A stretch of 56,341 nucleotides of DNA from Actinomycetes bacterium. Its GTDB lineage: Bacteria > Actinomycetota > Actinomycetes > Mycobacteriales > Mycobacteriaceae. The DNA lies in the NCBI GenBank assembly GCA_023404955.1, contig JAEXZY010000047.1:1-56341 (forward strand), written 5' to 3'. Each line of letters starts with the position of its first letter. Within the stretch, counting starts at the first letter, position 1. Below the pieces are notes generated by a model that saw nothing but the letters and a program-made list of their open reading frames with translations, did no database searches and had not been told where the DNA came from. A program made the position numbers and the translations under genes. Positions 7,912 through 15,532 of this stretch are shown piece after piece.

Positions 7912-7939
7912 GATGAAACCCCCTCTCGGACAGAGCAGT

Positions 7940-8776
7940 TCAGCGCGGCGCCAGCCACCGCTCGGGCAGCTCTGTGCGCAGCGTGTCGGAATCGGTGCCG
8001 GTGTAGCCATGCCAGAGCTCGTTCTGGGCGAACTCGACGACGTAGAACCACTCGGGCCGTGCGTCCGGCCGGTCCCAGGTCTCGTCCTCGGCGGCCGGGC
8101 TCTCGTAGGCCACGGTGGCGATGCGCCCTGCCGCGCCCCGCACGTACTCGGGGGTGCGGGTGTAGAAGATCACCGGCAGATCGCGCACGACGATCTCGTC
8201 CCCGACGGCGAAGCGCGGGGGACCGGCCTGTCCGGCGTAGATCTGGGGATCGCCTTTGCCGACGGCGTGCCGGTGGTGGGCGTTGCGGGCGACGTCGGCG
8301 CCGTCGCCGTGGGACTTCGGCTGAGCCTCAGGTGTGCGTCCGTCCAAGCCACCCGCGTATCGCTGAGCCACCTCAGCCATCCGCTCGCTGAGCTCGCCGA
8401 GGCTGATGTGATGCTTCTCCACGAGCACCCGGGCCACCGCGAGCAGCCAGCGACCGTAGTAGGGCAACCCCAGATACTCGGCGCGGCCCACGTCGACGTT
8501 GCCGATGCGGCGGCGTTCCTCGGAGAGCCAGATCCCGCGCGCGGCGAGCACCTCGCACATGACGTAGGTGAGCTCTTCCCACTGCTCGTACTGCTTGTTC
8601 TCGTACGTCATGGGAGCGTCGGGCTCACCGCCGACGTCGTGAACAGGCTTGAGATATGCCTTGATTCGCGCCGGATCGAGCAGGTCGGGCGGGGGAGCGT
8701 CGGGCAACTCGGGGAAGGCGGACTTCAGCCGCGCCACCAATTCGAGCTGTGCGGCGCGCTCCGCGGCGGTACTCAT
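7940..8776 (-). CDS. Fused beta-alpha subunit of a thiocyanate hydrolase-like enzyme (nitrile hydratase beta-like)
   Basis: A 278-residue protein with two parts. Residues ~45-140 (H-D-V-G-G-E, then Y-L-G-L-P-Y-Y-G-R-W) match thiocyanate hydrolase beta. Residues ~171-278 (G-D-P-Q, F-A-V-G-D-E, F-Y-T-R-T-P-E-Y, Y-E-S-P-A-A-E-D, P-E-R-W-L) match thiocyanate hydrolase alpha, the SH3-like half. In T. thioparus these are separate proteins; in nitrile hydratase they form one beta chain. The linker (~141-170) is His/Gly-rich. This subunit should cover the metal site of the gamma subunit encoded 28 bases downstream. It is first in a three-gene operon with its own promoter and a palindromic operator. 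No similar genes exist at this place in the M. tuberculosis order. Confidence 0.83.
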   Translation of the reverse strand: MSTAAERAAQLELVARLKSAFPELPDAPPPDLLDPARIKAYLKPVHDVGGEPDAPMTYENKQYEQWEELTYVMCEVLAARGIWLSEERRRIGNVDVGRAEYLGLPYYGRWLLAVARVLVEKHHISLGELSERMAEVAQRYAGGLDGRTPEAQPKSHGDGADVARNAHHRHAVGKGDPQIYAGQAGPPRFAVGDEIVVRDLPVIFYTRTPEYVRGAAGRIATVAYESPAAEDETWDRPDARPEWFYVVEFAQNELWHGYTGTDSDTLRTELPERWLAPR

Positions 8777-8796
8777 CCCTCACGAACCCCCAGGGT

Positions 8797-8825
8797 GGCA
8801 ACGTTGCCTGGCGGTCCAGAGCCTA
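8797..8825 (-). promoter_or_regulatory. Promoter and palindromic operator of the thiocyanate hydrolase-like operon
   Basis: On the minus strand a TAGGCT -10 box lies at 8825-8820. A perfect 12-bp palindrome, GGCAACGTTGCC, follows at 8808-8797, just beyond the expected transcription start and 20 bases before the first ATG. This layout suits a repressor that blocks initiation or clearance. No clear -35 is seen. The site shows that the operon need not depend on read-through from whiB3 upstream. Confidence 0.55.
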
Positions 8826-8863
8826 ACCTCGGCCCCGTTGGCCCCGGGTGGTTTTCGGGTCGA

Positions 8864-9154
8864 TCAGGCGGAGCGGCGAATGCCCCGCTTGAGCAGGAGC
8901 TCGCGCTCGGACTCACTCAGGCCGCCCCAGATGCCGTAGGGCTCGCCCACAGCAAGCGCATGCGACCGGCACTGGGTGATCACGGGGCAGCTGCGGCACA
9001 TCTCCTTGGCACGCATCTCGCGCTGCGCGCGGGCGCGGCCACGCTCGCCGTCGGGGTGGAAGAACATCGCGGAATCGACACCCCGGCAAAGGCCCTGCAT
9101 CTGCCAATCCCAGATGTCGGCGTTCGGACCGGGAAGCTGCTGCGGCTGTGGCAC
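8864..9154 (-). CDS. whiB3: Redox-sensing transcription regulator WhiB3
   Basis: A 96-residue WhiB-family protein that holds a [4Fe-4S] cluster and controls redox balance, lipid synthesis and stress genes in mycobacteria. The four cluster Cys are at 23, 53, 56 and 62 (C...C-R-S-C...C), and the G-E-P-Y-G-I-W-G-G turn follows, all as in M. tuberculosis WhiB3. The start is the GTG at 9154 (V-P-Q-P-Q-Q-L-P-G-P), with GAGAGGGG just before it. The open frame extends upstream, but that part does not resemble the family. A 45-codon frame with its own ribosome site lies in the leader. The product ends R-G-I-R-R-S-A, as the M. tuberculosis protein nearly does. Confidence 0.95.
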   Translation of the reverse strand: MPQPQQLPGPNADIWDWQMQGLCRGVDSAMFFHPDGERGRARAQREMRAKEMCRSCPVITQCRSHALAVGEPYGIWGGLSESERELLLKRGIRRSA

Positions 9155-9201
9155 TGCGAAACCCCTCTCTGCACATCCAATTCCGATAGCTCTCGGATGC
9201 G

Positions 9202-9339
9202 TCAGTCGTGGAAAAGATCCGAGCACAGTCGCCGATGACCACTCGTGCACACAACGTAGAAGGGCTTCGGATTTTCCGTCAATAGCCTCCCCTGTGCGAA
9301 AGTGCATACGGCCCAAGCGAGATTTAACATCGCGTTCAT
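9202..9339 (-). CDS. Putative 45-residue leader ORF upstream of whiB3
   Basis: An ATG at 9339 is preceded, eight bases away, by GAAGGAG (9354-9348), one of the better ribosome sites in the window, and opens a 45-codon frame ending at 9202, 47 bases before the whiB3 start. It is not in the whiB3 frame. The peptide begins M-N-A-M-L-N-L-A-W-A-V-C and has three Cys (12, 31, 39). Upstream ORFs control whiB7 in mycobacteria, and Cys-rich leader ORFs act as attenuators at other mycobacterial genes, so a regulatory role is possible. I recognise no family, and translation is unproven. Confidence 0.45.
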   Translation of the reverse strand: MNAMLNLAWAVCTFAQGRLLTENPKPFYVVCTSGHRRLCSDLFHD

Positions 9340-9354
9340 CGGTGCGACTCCTTC

Positions 9355-9548
9355 GCAACGATGGAGGTGATAAACGTTCGTGCCTCACCGCTCACTTCGG
9401 CGTCGTTTGTCCCGGTCAGTTAATCTCTCGGTCCCAGAACTGAACTCGACACCCGTCGACCAGTTTTCTTGTTCGTAACACGACGAGCATGAACTGTTAA
9501 CTGACGGTCGTAACAGATTCGCACGAGTTGATAGCGTCGGCTTCCGTC
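9355..9548. other. Divergent promoter region between whiB3 and the TPR-like gene
   Basis: About 190 non-coding bases, clearly more AT-rich than the genes beside it. They should contain both promoters. GATAGCGT at about 9530-9537 is a fair -10 for the rightward gene. Two GTAACA repeats (about 9475 and 9511) are present but cannot be assigned to a regulator. No RNA gene is seen. Confidence 0.4.
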
Positions 9549-10322
9549 ATGGACTCCGACACCGCTGCGTTCGGCAGCAATCCCGGCATATGGCCGCTGG
9601 CCGCTGCGAACACTGCGGAGGGGCTGTGGCTGCGTGCCGTCGCCGCCGGGGGACAAGGCCGCTATGCCGCCGCTCGGGTCGACCTCGATCGGCTGCTGCG
9701 CGGCGTGGACCGCGGGCCACTCGCGTCGCTGGCGCTGAGCACCCGAGGATCTTTCCTGCGTCAGCTCGGCTGGCACGAACGCGCACGCTCCTACGACGGT
9801 GCGGCGTGGGCGTCATCGGGCGGAACCGGTGACGCCGCCGCAGACGCACTGATCGGGTTGGCCGCCGATGCTCTGGGTGTCGGCCGGTTCGCGGCGTCCG
9901 AGCGGGCGCTCGCGCGAGCTGCCGACCTGGTCCCGGCCTCCGCGTCCGCTCGCCTGCCCATCCGACTGGCGTGGGTGTCGGCGGAGCTGGCGATGGCACG
10001 TGGCGACGCCGCGGCACTCGGGCACGCCGAGCGGGCCGTCGAGCTGGCGTCGCACATGCCGTCGGTGCGGCACAGGGTCAAGTCCTTGCTCGTGCAAGCG
10101 GCGGCGCGGTGCGCGGCAGGAGACCTCGACGCGGCCCGCAACGACGGCGATCAGGTGCTGGCGCAGACCGGCGAGCACGGCCTGATTCCGCTGCGGTGGG
10201 CGGCCGCCTCGCTGCTGGCGGGCATCGGGAGCGCGCGGAGCTCCGCAGCGGAGATCACAGACATTCGCGACAGTTGCGCCGAAACCGTGATCAGACGAGG
10301 CGGCGTGTGGCGCTCGCGCTAA
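9549..10322 (+). CDS. Conserved mycobacterial helical-repeat (TPR-like) protein of unknown function, Rv3415c-like
   Basis: A 257-residue, Ala/Leu/Arg-rich helical protein. Pairs of amphipathic helices such as A-A-R-V-D-L-D-R-L-L and S-E-R-A-L-A-R-A-A-D-L-V look like tetratricopeptide repeats. No catalytic motif, signal peptide or membrane segment is visible. Its place between whiB3 and sigD is that of M. tuberculosis Rv3415c. I chose the ATG at 9549, since upstream in-frame codons (from a TTG at 9528) lie in the promoter. It reads toward sigD and ends 99 bases before it, so it may be co-expressed. Function is unknown; a protein-interaction role is a guess from the fold. Confidence 0.75.
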   Translation: MDSDTAAFGSNPGIWPLAAANTAEGLWLRAVAAGGQGRYAAARVDLDRLLRGVDRGPLASLALSTRGSFLRQLGWHERARSYDGAAWASSGGTGDAAADALIGLAADALGVGRFAASERALARAADLVPASASARLPIRLAWVSAELAMARGDAAALGHAERAVELASHMPSVRHRVKSLLVQAAARCAAGDLDAARNDGDQVLAQTGEHGLIPLRWAAASLLAGIGSARSSAAEITDIRDSCAETVIRRGGVWRSR

Positions 10323-10421
10323 CGGGGTTGCACCCCGAGTGGTCGTTATTGTTTAGCTGAGCCACACAACCGACACCTCCGATCCGGTGTCCCTGACGTA
10401 ACGCTGGAGAGCCTGCTCACG

Positions 10422-11000
10422 ATGACAATTTCGGGAGAACGTCTCGATGCTGTCGTGGCAGAAGCCATCGCCGGCAACCGGGATGCACTCCGGGAGGTGC
10501 TGGAGACCATCCGTCCCCTCGTCGTCCGCTACTGCCGGGCGCGCGTGGGAACAGCGGAACGCAGCGGTCTGTCAGCTGATGACGTTGCTCAGGAGGTGTG
10601 CTTGGCTGCCATCACGGCGCTGCCGCGGTACAAGGATCAGGGACGACCGTTTCTGGCCTTCGTGTACGGCATCGCAGCGCACAAGGTTGCCGACGCACAT
10701 CGGGCCGCCGGACGTAACAAGGCGGACCCGATGGAGGTGGTGCCGGAACGGTTCTCCGGAGAGGCCGGTCCCGAGCAGATGGCGATCGACTCCGAGTCGT
10801 CGGCCAGGATGAACGCCCTCCTGCAGATCCTTCCCGAGAAGCAGCGCGAGATCCTGATCCTTCGGGTGGTCGTCGGCATGAGCGCCGAGGAGACCGCCGA
10901 AGCGGTGGGCAGCACCGCCGGTGCGGTCCGCGTGGCCCAGCATCGCGCGCTGTCCCGCTTGAAGACGGAGATCATGGCGACGGGACGTGACCATGCCTGA
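10422..11000 (+). CDS. sigD: ECF RNA polymerase sigma factor SigD
   Basis: A 192-residue ECF sigma factor. Region 2 spans about 30-100 (A-D-D-V-A-Q-E-V-C-L-A-A, then F-L-A-F-V-Y-G-I-A-A-H-K-V-A-D). Region 4 is at about 130-185 (L-P-E-K-Q-R-E-I-L-I-L-R, then A-V-R-V-A-Q-H-R-A-L-S-R-L). In M. tuberculosis SigD supports ribosomal and stationary-phase expression and is held by the membrane anti-sigma factor RsdA. That gene follows directly here and overlaps the sigD 3' end by eight bases, giving coupled translation. The ATG at 10422 is the only usable start in this frame after the previous stop. Confidence 0.95.
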   Translation: MTISGERLDAVVAEAIAGNRDALREVLETIRPLVVRYCRARVGTAERSGLSADDVAQEVCLAAITALPRYKDQGRPFLAFVYGIAAHKVADAHRAAGRNKADPMEVVPERFSGEAGPEQMAIDSESSARMNALLQILPEKQREILILRVVVGMSAEETAEAVGSTAGAVRVAQHRALSRLKTEIMATGRDHA

Positions 11001-12153
11001 TTTCGGACGCTGGAACGGCGGTGGTGATCCATCGCTGAACGAGATCAACCGCACCGATCAGTTCCTCGATGCGCTGGCCGGTCAGCAGCCCGTCTACGCG
11101 ACAGACCGCGGCGAAGCCGAGTTGGCTCAGCTGTTGGCGGGCTGGCGTGACGATGTGCGCGAAACCCCGATGAACGATGTGGTGACCCTGCAGGAAGCCA
11201 CTGCAGCGCTGGAGCGGGTGACCTCCCCGGCGCGCCGACGCCGGTTGTCGCTGGCCGTCGTCGGTTCGACGGCGGCCGCGGTGCTGTGCCTGGGTGGGTT
11301 CGGCGCGGTGATCGCCGGCTCCGGGCCTGGCGATGCGCTGTACGGGCTACGCACCGTGCTGTTCGGCGAGCAGGAACAGACCCGCGATGACGCGGTGGCC
11401 CTGGCCGCGCAGACCGAGATGCAGCAGGTGCAGAAGCTGATCGAGCAGGGCGACTGGCAAGGCGCCCAGGCCAAGCTGGAGGCGGTCACCACGACCGTCG
11501 CTACGGTCGGCGACGATCAGCGCAAGGCCGAGCTGGTCTCGCAGTGGCAGGAGCTGACCGTCAAGGTCGAAGCGCAGAATCCCGCCGCGACGGTGCAACC
11601 CGGAGCGCCGCTGCCCACGTTCCCCGTGGTCAGCGTCGACCCGAGCGCTGTCCTCCCGCCGCCGCCGTCGGACACGACGTCGGTGACGGGGCCTTCGGAC
11701 ACGACCTCGGTCACGTCCGGCGAGGCCACGTCCTCCCCGACGTCCTCCCCGACCCCGACCCCGAACCCGTCGTCGTCGGTGGACGCGACGCCGTCGAGCA
11801 CGGTGGCGCCGACCTCGGCGACGCAACCGGCGACACCATCGACGACACCGCCGCCGCCCTCGACGACTCCTCGCACCACCCCGCCACCGTCGACCTCGAC
11901 GTCAGCTGCCGTCGCGCCGACGACCACGACGTCGGTGGTGGCTCAGCAGTCGACGACGACCGCGGCACCCAGGGCCTCCACGGCAGCGCCGACGTCGTCA
12001 GCAGGGCCGTCCGTGGCGCCGCCGGCGAGTACGACCCAGCCGGTGGTCACGATTCCGTCGAGTGTTGCGGCGTCGGTCGAGCCTGCGGTACCGACCACGA
12101 CGACGCTGCCAGTGCTGCCGGTCGTGCCTGTGGTGCCGGAGGCGCCCCGCTGA
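10993..12153 (+). CDS. rsdA: Anti-sigma-D factor RsdA, single-pass membrane protein with Pro/Ser/Thr-rich tail
   Basis: A 386-residue protein. The cytoplasmic N-terminus (about 1-85; E-I-N-R-T-D-Q-F-L-D-A-L-A, then L-L-A-G-W-R-D-D-V-R) should bind SigD. One membrane segment follows at about 86-108. A periplasmic helical part (about 110-195) leads to a long low-complexity tail of Pro, Ser, Thr and Val (about 200-386). The order and N-terminal motifs match M. tuberculosis RsdA (Rv3413c), whose SigD contact is unusual for the family and whose release depends on proteolysis. An in-frame GTG at 10987 is an alternative start. The tail is longer than I recall for M. tuberculosis and is probably an outer-wall spacer. 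Confidence 0.9.
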   Translation: MPDFGRWNGGGDPSLNEINRTDQFLDALAGQQPVYATDRGEAELAQLLAGWRDDVRETPMNDVVTLQEATAALERVTSPARRRRLSLAVVGSTAAAVLCLGGFGAVIAGSGPGDALYGLRTVLFGEQEQTRDDAVALAAQTEMQQVQKLIEQGDWQGAQAKLEAVTTTVATVGDDQRKAELVSQWQELTVKVEAQNPAATVQPGAPLPTFPVVSVDPSAVLPPPPSDTTSVTGPSDTTSVTSGEATSSPTSSPTPTPNPSSSVDATPSSTVAPTSATQPATPSTTPPPPSTTPRTTPPPSTSTSAAVAPTTTTSVVAQQSTTTAAPRASTAAPTSSAGPSVAPPASTTQPVVTIPSSVAASVEPAVPTTTTLPVLPVVPVVPEAPR

Positions 12154-12172
12154 CGGGGCGGAAATTCAGCCC

Positions 12173-12577
12173 TCAGCGATAGCCGTCGGACTCCGAGGCC
12201 GCCTCGTTCAGCGACGCATCGGCATAGCCGCGGCAGTAATCCCAGGTGACGTAGGAGTCCGGCTCGGGATCGTAGGCGGGCTCGTGCGGCCGGACGGTGC
12301 CGTCGACCAGTAGCTGCAGCAGGTTGGCGCGGAGCATGTCCCAGTCGTGGTAGTGGTCTTGCTGGCATTCGTCGCAGCAGACGACGAGGCCGCGAATTCC
12401 CTTGTGCGCCAACAGCGCTTCGTAAACAGCCAGATCGGCCAGGTCGGCCTCCACGGCGGTGCGTTCCTGCGGATCCAGCGGCTGCCCTGGCTCGAGCGCA
12501 TCGAGTGCGGCCGACGGATCGCTCGGGTCGTCGGCGAACGGGTCAGGCGGCAATCCTGGCGGCAGGTGGTCTCGCAC
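12173..12577 (-). CDS. DUF5319 family protein, Rv3412-like
   Basis: A 134-residue soluble acidic protein conserved beside guaB2 in actinobacteria. The central motif V-C-C-D-E-C-Q-Q-D-H-Y-H-D-W, with three Cys, two His and several Asp within 14 residues, looks like a metal-binding site. The C-terminus has another Cys in W-D-Y-C-R-G-Y-A-D-A. The start is GTG at 12577. The gene converges with rsdA and diverges from guaB2, so its promoter shares the 160-base region before guaB2. Function is unknown in the family; zinc binding is my inference from the motif. Confidence 0.82.
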   Translation of the reverse strand: MRDHLPPGLPPDPFADDPSDPSAALDALEPGQPLDPQERTAVEADLADLAVYEALLAHKGIRGLVVCCDECQQDHYHDWDMLRANLLQLLVDGTVRPHEPAYDPEPDSYVTWDYCRGYADASLNEAASESDGYR

Positions 12578-12737
12578 GCCACAAGACTACGCAGCCCTGC
12601 GGGTATCGCGCCAGCACTCGCGCGGCACGTCACGGCGAACGCAAATGCCGAGCTTGATGCCGATAAGATGGGCTTTTCAGGTCGCGTTCGTTTCTCGATC
12701 GCATGGCCTGTCCCGTGTCTGGTTATTGGAGGCTCCC

Positions 12738-14291
12738 ATGTCGATCGCCGAGAGCAGCATTCCCCTGGCCGTGCCGGTGCCCACCGGCGGCGATGATCCG
12801 ACCAAAGTCGCCATGCTGGGCCTCACGTTCGACGACGTGCTGCTGCTGCCCGCTGCCTCCGATGTGATTCCCGCCACGGCGGACACCTCCAGTCAGCTGA
12901 CCCGCAAAATCCGGCTGAAGGTGCCCCTGGTCAGCTCGGCCATGGACACCGTGACCGAATCGCGGATGGCGATCGCGATGGCGCGCGCCGGCGGCATGGG
13001 CGTGCTGCACCGCAATCTGCCCGTGGCCGAGCAGGCCTCCGCAGTCGAAACCGTGAAGCGGTCCGAAGCCGGCATGGTCACCGACCCCGTCACCTGCTCG
13101 CCGGACAACACGCTGGCCGAGGTCGACGCGATGTGCGCGCGGTTCCGTATCTCCGGCCTGCCGGTAGTGGACAACGCCGGCCAGCTGGTTGGCATCATCA
13201 CCAACCGCGACATGCGCTTCGAGGTCGACCAGTCCAAGGCCGTCCGGGAAGTGATGACCAAGGCTCCGCTGATCACCGCGCAGGAAGGCGTGTCGGCCGA
13301 GGCGGCGCTGGGACTGTTGCGCCGCAACAAGATCGAGAAGCTGCCGATTGTCGACGGGAACGGCAAGCTGACCGGGCTGATCACGGTGAAGGACTTCGTC
13401 AAGACCGAGCAGTTCCCGCTGGCGACCAAGGACAGCGACGGTCGGCTGCTGGTCGGCGCGGCCGTCGGCGTCGGCGACGACGCGTGGTCGCGCGCCATGA
13501 CGCTGGCCGATGCCGGGGTGGACGTGCTGATCGTCGACACCGCGCACGCCCACAACCGCGGGGTGCTCGACATGGTGCACCGGCTCAAGGTCACCATCGG
13601 CGACCGCGTCGAGATCGTCGGCGGCAACGTCGCCACGCGCGCCGCCGCCGCGGCACTGGTCGAGGCGGGCGCCGACGCGGTGAAGGTCGGTGTGGGGCCG
13701 GGCTCCATTTGCACCACGCGGGTGGTCGCCGGCGTCGGCGCTCCCCAGATCACCGCGATCCTGGAAGCCGTCGCCGCATGCGCGCTGCACGGCGTACCGG
13801 TGATCGCCGACGGCGGGCTGCAGTACTCCGGCGACATCGCCAAGGCGTTGGCCGCTGGGGCCTCGACGGCCATGCTCGGCTCTCTGCTCGCCGGCACCGC
13901 CGAATCTCCCGGTGATCTGATCTTCGTCAACGGCAAGCAGTTCAAGAGCTACCGCGGCATGGGCTCCCTGGGCGCGATGCAGGGCCGGGGCGCGGGTGGC
14001 AACCTGCGCGGCTCCTATTCAAAGGACCGCTACTTCCAGGACGACGTGCTCTCCGAGGACAAACTGGTGCCCGAGGGCATCGAGGGGCGCGTGCCGTTCC
14101 GCGGGCCGCTGTCCCAGGTCATTCACCAGCTCGTCGGTGGGCTGCGTGCGGCCATGGGCTACACCGGCTCGGCCACCATCGAACAGTTGCAGCAGGCGCA
14201 GTTCGTCCAGATCACCGCGGCCGGGCTGAAGGAGAGCCATCCCCACGACATCACGATGACGGTGGAAGCCCCCAACTACACCACCCGCTAG
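12738..14291 (+). CDS. guaB2: Inosine-5'-monophosphate dehydrogenase GuaB2
   Basis: IMPDH oxidises IMP to XMP with NAD+, the committed step to GMP. The 517-residue protein has the catalytic loop G-P-G-S-I-C-T-T-R with the nucleophilic Cys, a pair of CBS domains inserted in the barrel at about 115-235 (T-D-P-V-T-C-S-P-D-N-T-L and M-T-K-A-P-L-I-T), and the flap-region motif Y-R-G-M-G-S-L-G-A-M. It is the catalytically active, essential mycobacterial IMPDH. The ATG at 12738 has GGAGG five bases before it. The open frame extends much further upstream, but that part crosses the promoter region (TAAGAT at about 12664) and is not coding. Confidence 0.97.
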   Translation: MSIAESSIPLAVPVPTGGDDPTKVAMLGLTFDDVLLLPAASDVIPATADTSSQLTRKIRLKVPLVSSAMDTVTESRMAIAMARAGGMGVLHRNLPVAEQASAVETVKRSEAGMVTDPVTCSPDNTLAEVDAMCARFRISGLPVVDNAGQLVGIITNRDMRFEVDQSKAVREVMTKAPLITAQEGVSAEAALGLLRRNKIEKLPIVDGNGKLTGLITVKDFVKTEQFPLATKDSDGRLLVGAAVGVGDDAWSRAMTLADAGVDVLIVDTAHAHNRGVLDMVHRLKVTIGDRVEIVGGNVATRAAAAALVEAGADAVKVGVGPGSICTTRVVAGVGAPQITAILEAVAACALHGVPVIADGGLQYSGDIAKALAAGASTAMLGSLLAGTAESPGDLIFVNGKQFKSYRGMGSLGAMQGRGAGGNLRGSYSKDRYFQDDVLSEDKLVPEGIEGRVPFRGPLSQVIHQLVGGLRAAMGYTGSATIEQLQQAQFVQITAAGLKESHPHDITMTVEAPNYTTR

Positions 14292-14323
14292 GGTCGTCGC
14301 GGGACTACAGGGGAGTGGACAAC

Positions 14324-15469
14324 ATGCGAGACATGGTCGAGATCGGTATGGGCCGAACCGCGCGCCGTACCTACGAACTCGGCGACATCAACATCGTGCC
14401 GTCACGGCGGACCCGGTCATCCAAGGACGTCTCGACCGCCTGGCAGCTCGACGCCTACCGGTTCGAGATCCCGGTGCTGGCCCACCCGACCGATGCGCTG
14501 GTGTCTCCGGAGTTCGCGATCGAGCTCGGCCGCCTCGGCGGGCTGGGCATCCTCAACGGTGAGGGCCTGATCGGCCGCCACGCCGATGTCGAGGCGCGGA
14601 TCGCCGAGGTCATCGACGTCGCGTCGAAGGAACCGGATCCGTCGGCGTCCATCCGGCTTCTGCAGCAATTGCATTCGGCGCCAATCGATCTCGATCTGCT
14701 GGGTGCTGCGGTCTCGCGCATCCGGGAGGCCGGCGTCACCACCGCGGTGCGCGTCTCGCCGCAGAACGCGCAGGCGCTGACACCGACGCTGGTCGCTGCA
14801 GGCATCGACCTGCTGGTCATCCAGGGCACGATCATCTCGGCCGAGCGCGTCGCTCAGGACCACGGAGCCGGTGAGCCGCTGAACCTCAAGACCTTCATCT
14901 CCGAGCTCGACGTGCCGGTGGTCGCCGGTGGTGTGCTCGATCACCGGACCGCGCTGCACCTGATGCGGACCGGGGCGGCGGGCGTGATCGTCGGGTACGG
15001 CTCGACCGTGGGGGTGACGACGTCGGACGAGGTGCTCGGCATCAGCGTGCCGATGGCCACCGCGATCGCCGACGCCGCGGCTGCGCGGCGGGAGTACCTC
15101 GACGAGACCGGCGGCCGCTACGTGCACGTCCTCGCCGACGGCGACATCCACACCTCGGGCGATCTGGCCAAGGCCATCGCCTGTGGCGCCGACGCCGTCG
15201 TGCTCGGCACGCCGCTGGCGTCGGCGACCGAGGCGCTGGGCGGCGGCTGGTTCTGGCCGGCTGCGGCCGCCCACCCGTCGCTGCCGCGCGGCGCGCTGCT
15301 GCAGGTGGCGGCCGAAGAGCGGCCGTCCCTGGAACAGGTGCTCGGCGGCCCGTCGGACGATCCGTTCGGCGCACTGAACCTGGTCGGCGGTCTACGGCGG
15401 TCCATGGCCAAGGCGGGGTACTGCGATTTGAAGGAATTCCAGAAGGTCGGTCTGACGGTCGGCGTATGA
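14324..15469 (+). CDS. guaB3: GuaB3 family IMP dehydrogenase-related protein
   Basis: A 381-residue IMPDH/GMP-reductase-like barrel without CBS domains, conserved as guaB3 after guaB2 in actinobacteria. It opens M-V-E-I-G-M-G-R-T-A-R-R-T-Y-E-L after a few residues and shows N-I-V-P-S-R-R-T-R-S-S and later A-V-V-L-G-T-P-L-A. The mycobacterial protein has been regarded as inactive or of uncertain function; some bacterial GuaB3 proteins act as GMP reductases. The start is uncertain among a GTG at 14315 and ATGs at 14324 and 14333; GGGGAG at about 14308 fits 14324 best. It lies 32 bases after guaB2 in the same operon. Confidence 0.92.
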   Translation: MRDMVEIGMGRTARRTYELGDINIVPSRRTRSSKDVSTAWQLDAYRFEIPVLAHPTDALVSPEFAIELGRLGGLGILNGEGLIGRHADVEARIAEVIDVASKEPDPSASIRLLQQLHSAPIDLDLLGAAVSRIREAGVTTAVRVSPQNAQALTPTLVAAGIDLLVIQGTIISAERVAQDHGAGEPLNLKTFISELDVPVVAGGVLDHRTALHLMRTGAAGVIVGYGSTVGVTTSDEVLGISVPMATAIADAAAARREYLDETGGRYVHVLADGDIHTSGDLAKAIACGADAVVLGTPLASATEALGGGWFWPAAAAHPSLPRGALLQVAAEERPSLEQVLGGPSDDPFGALNLVGGLRRSMAKAGYCDLKEFQKVGLTVGV

Positions 15470-15482
15470 CCGAGACTGTCAC

Positions 15483-15511
15483 TTTACAAATTAGGCCAAC
15501 CTGTCTAGAAA
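15483..15511 (+). promoter_or_regulatory. Possible sigma-A-type promoter of choD
   Basis: TTTACA (15483-15488) and TAGAAA (15506-15511) are separated by 17 bases in an AT-rich gap after guaB3. The choD start follows 21 bases later. The -35 is good and the -10 fair. The gap has no clear operator; a weak match to the steroid repressor KstR site was judged insufficient. Confidence 0.4.
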
Positions 15512-15532
15512 CTACTGGCCGGTAAGTTCATA

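Noticed and set aside
10398..10423. GTAACGCT followed by CGAT just before sigD, resembling a SigD-dependent promoter
   Set aside because: The CGAT overlaps the ATG, so transcription would start inside the gene. The spacing is also short (14 bases). Autoregulation from this site is not supported.
15491..15511. Possible KstR (steroid repressor) site upstream of choD
   Set aside because: The best alignment to T-N2-AAC-N2-GTT-N2-A has three mismatches in eight fixed bases, too weak to claim.
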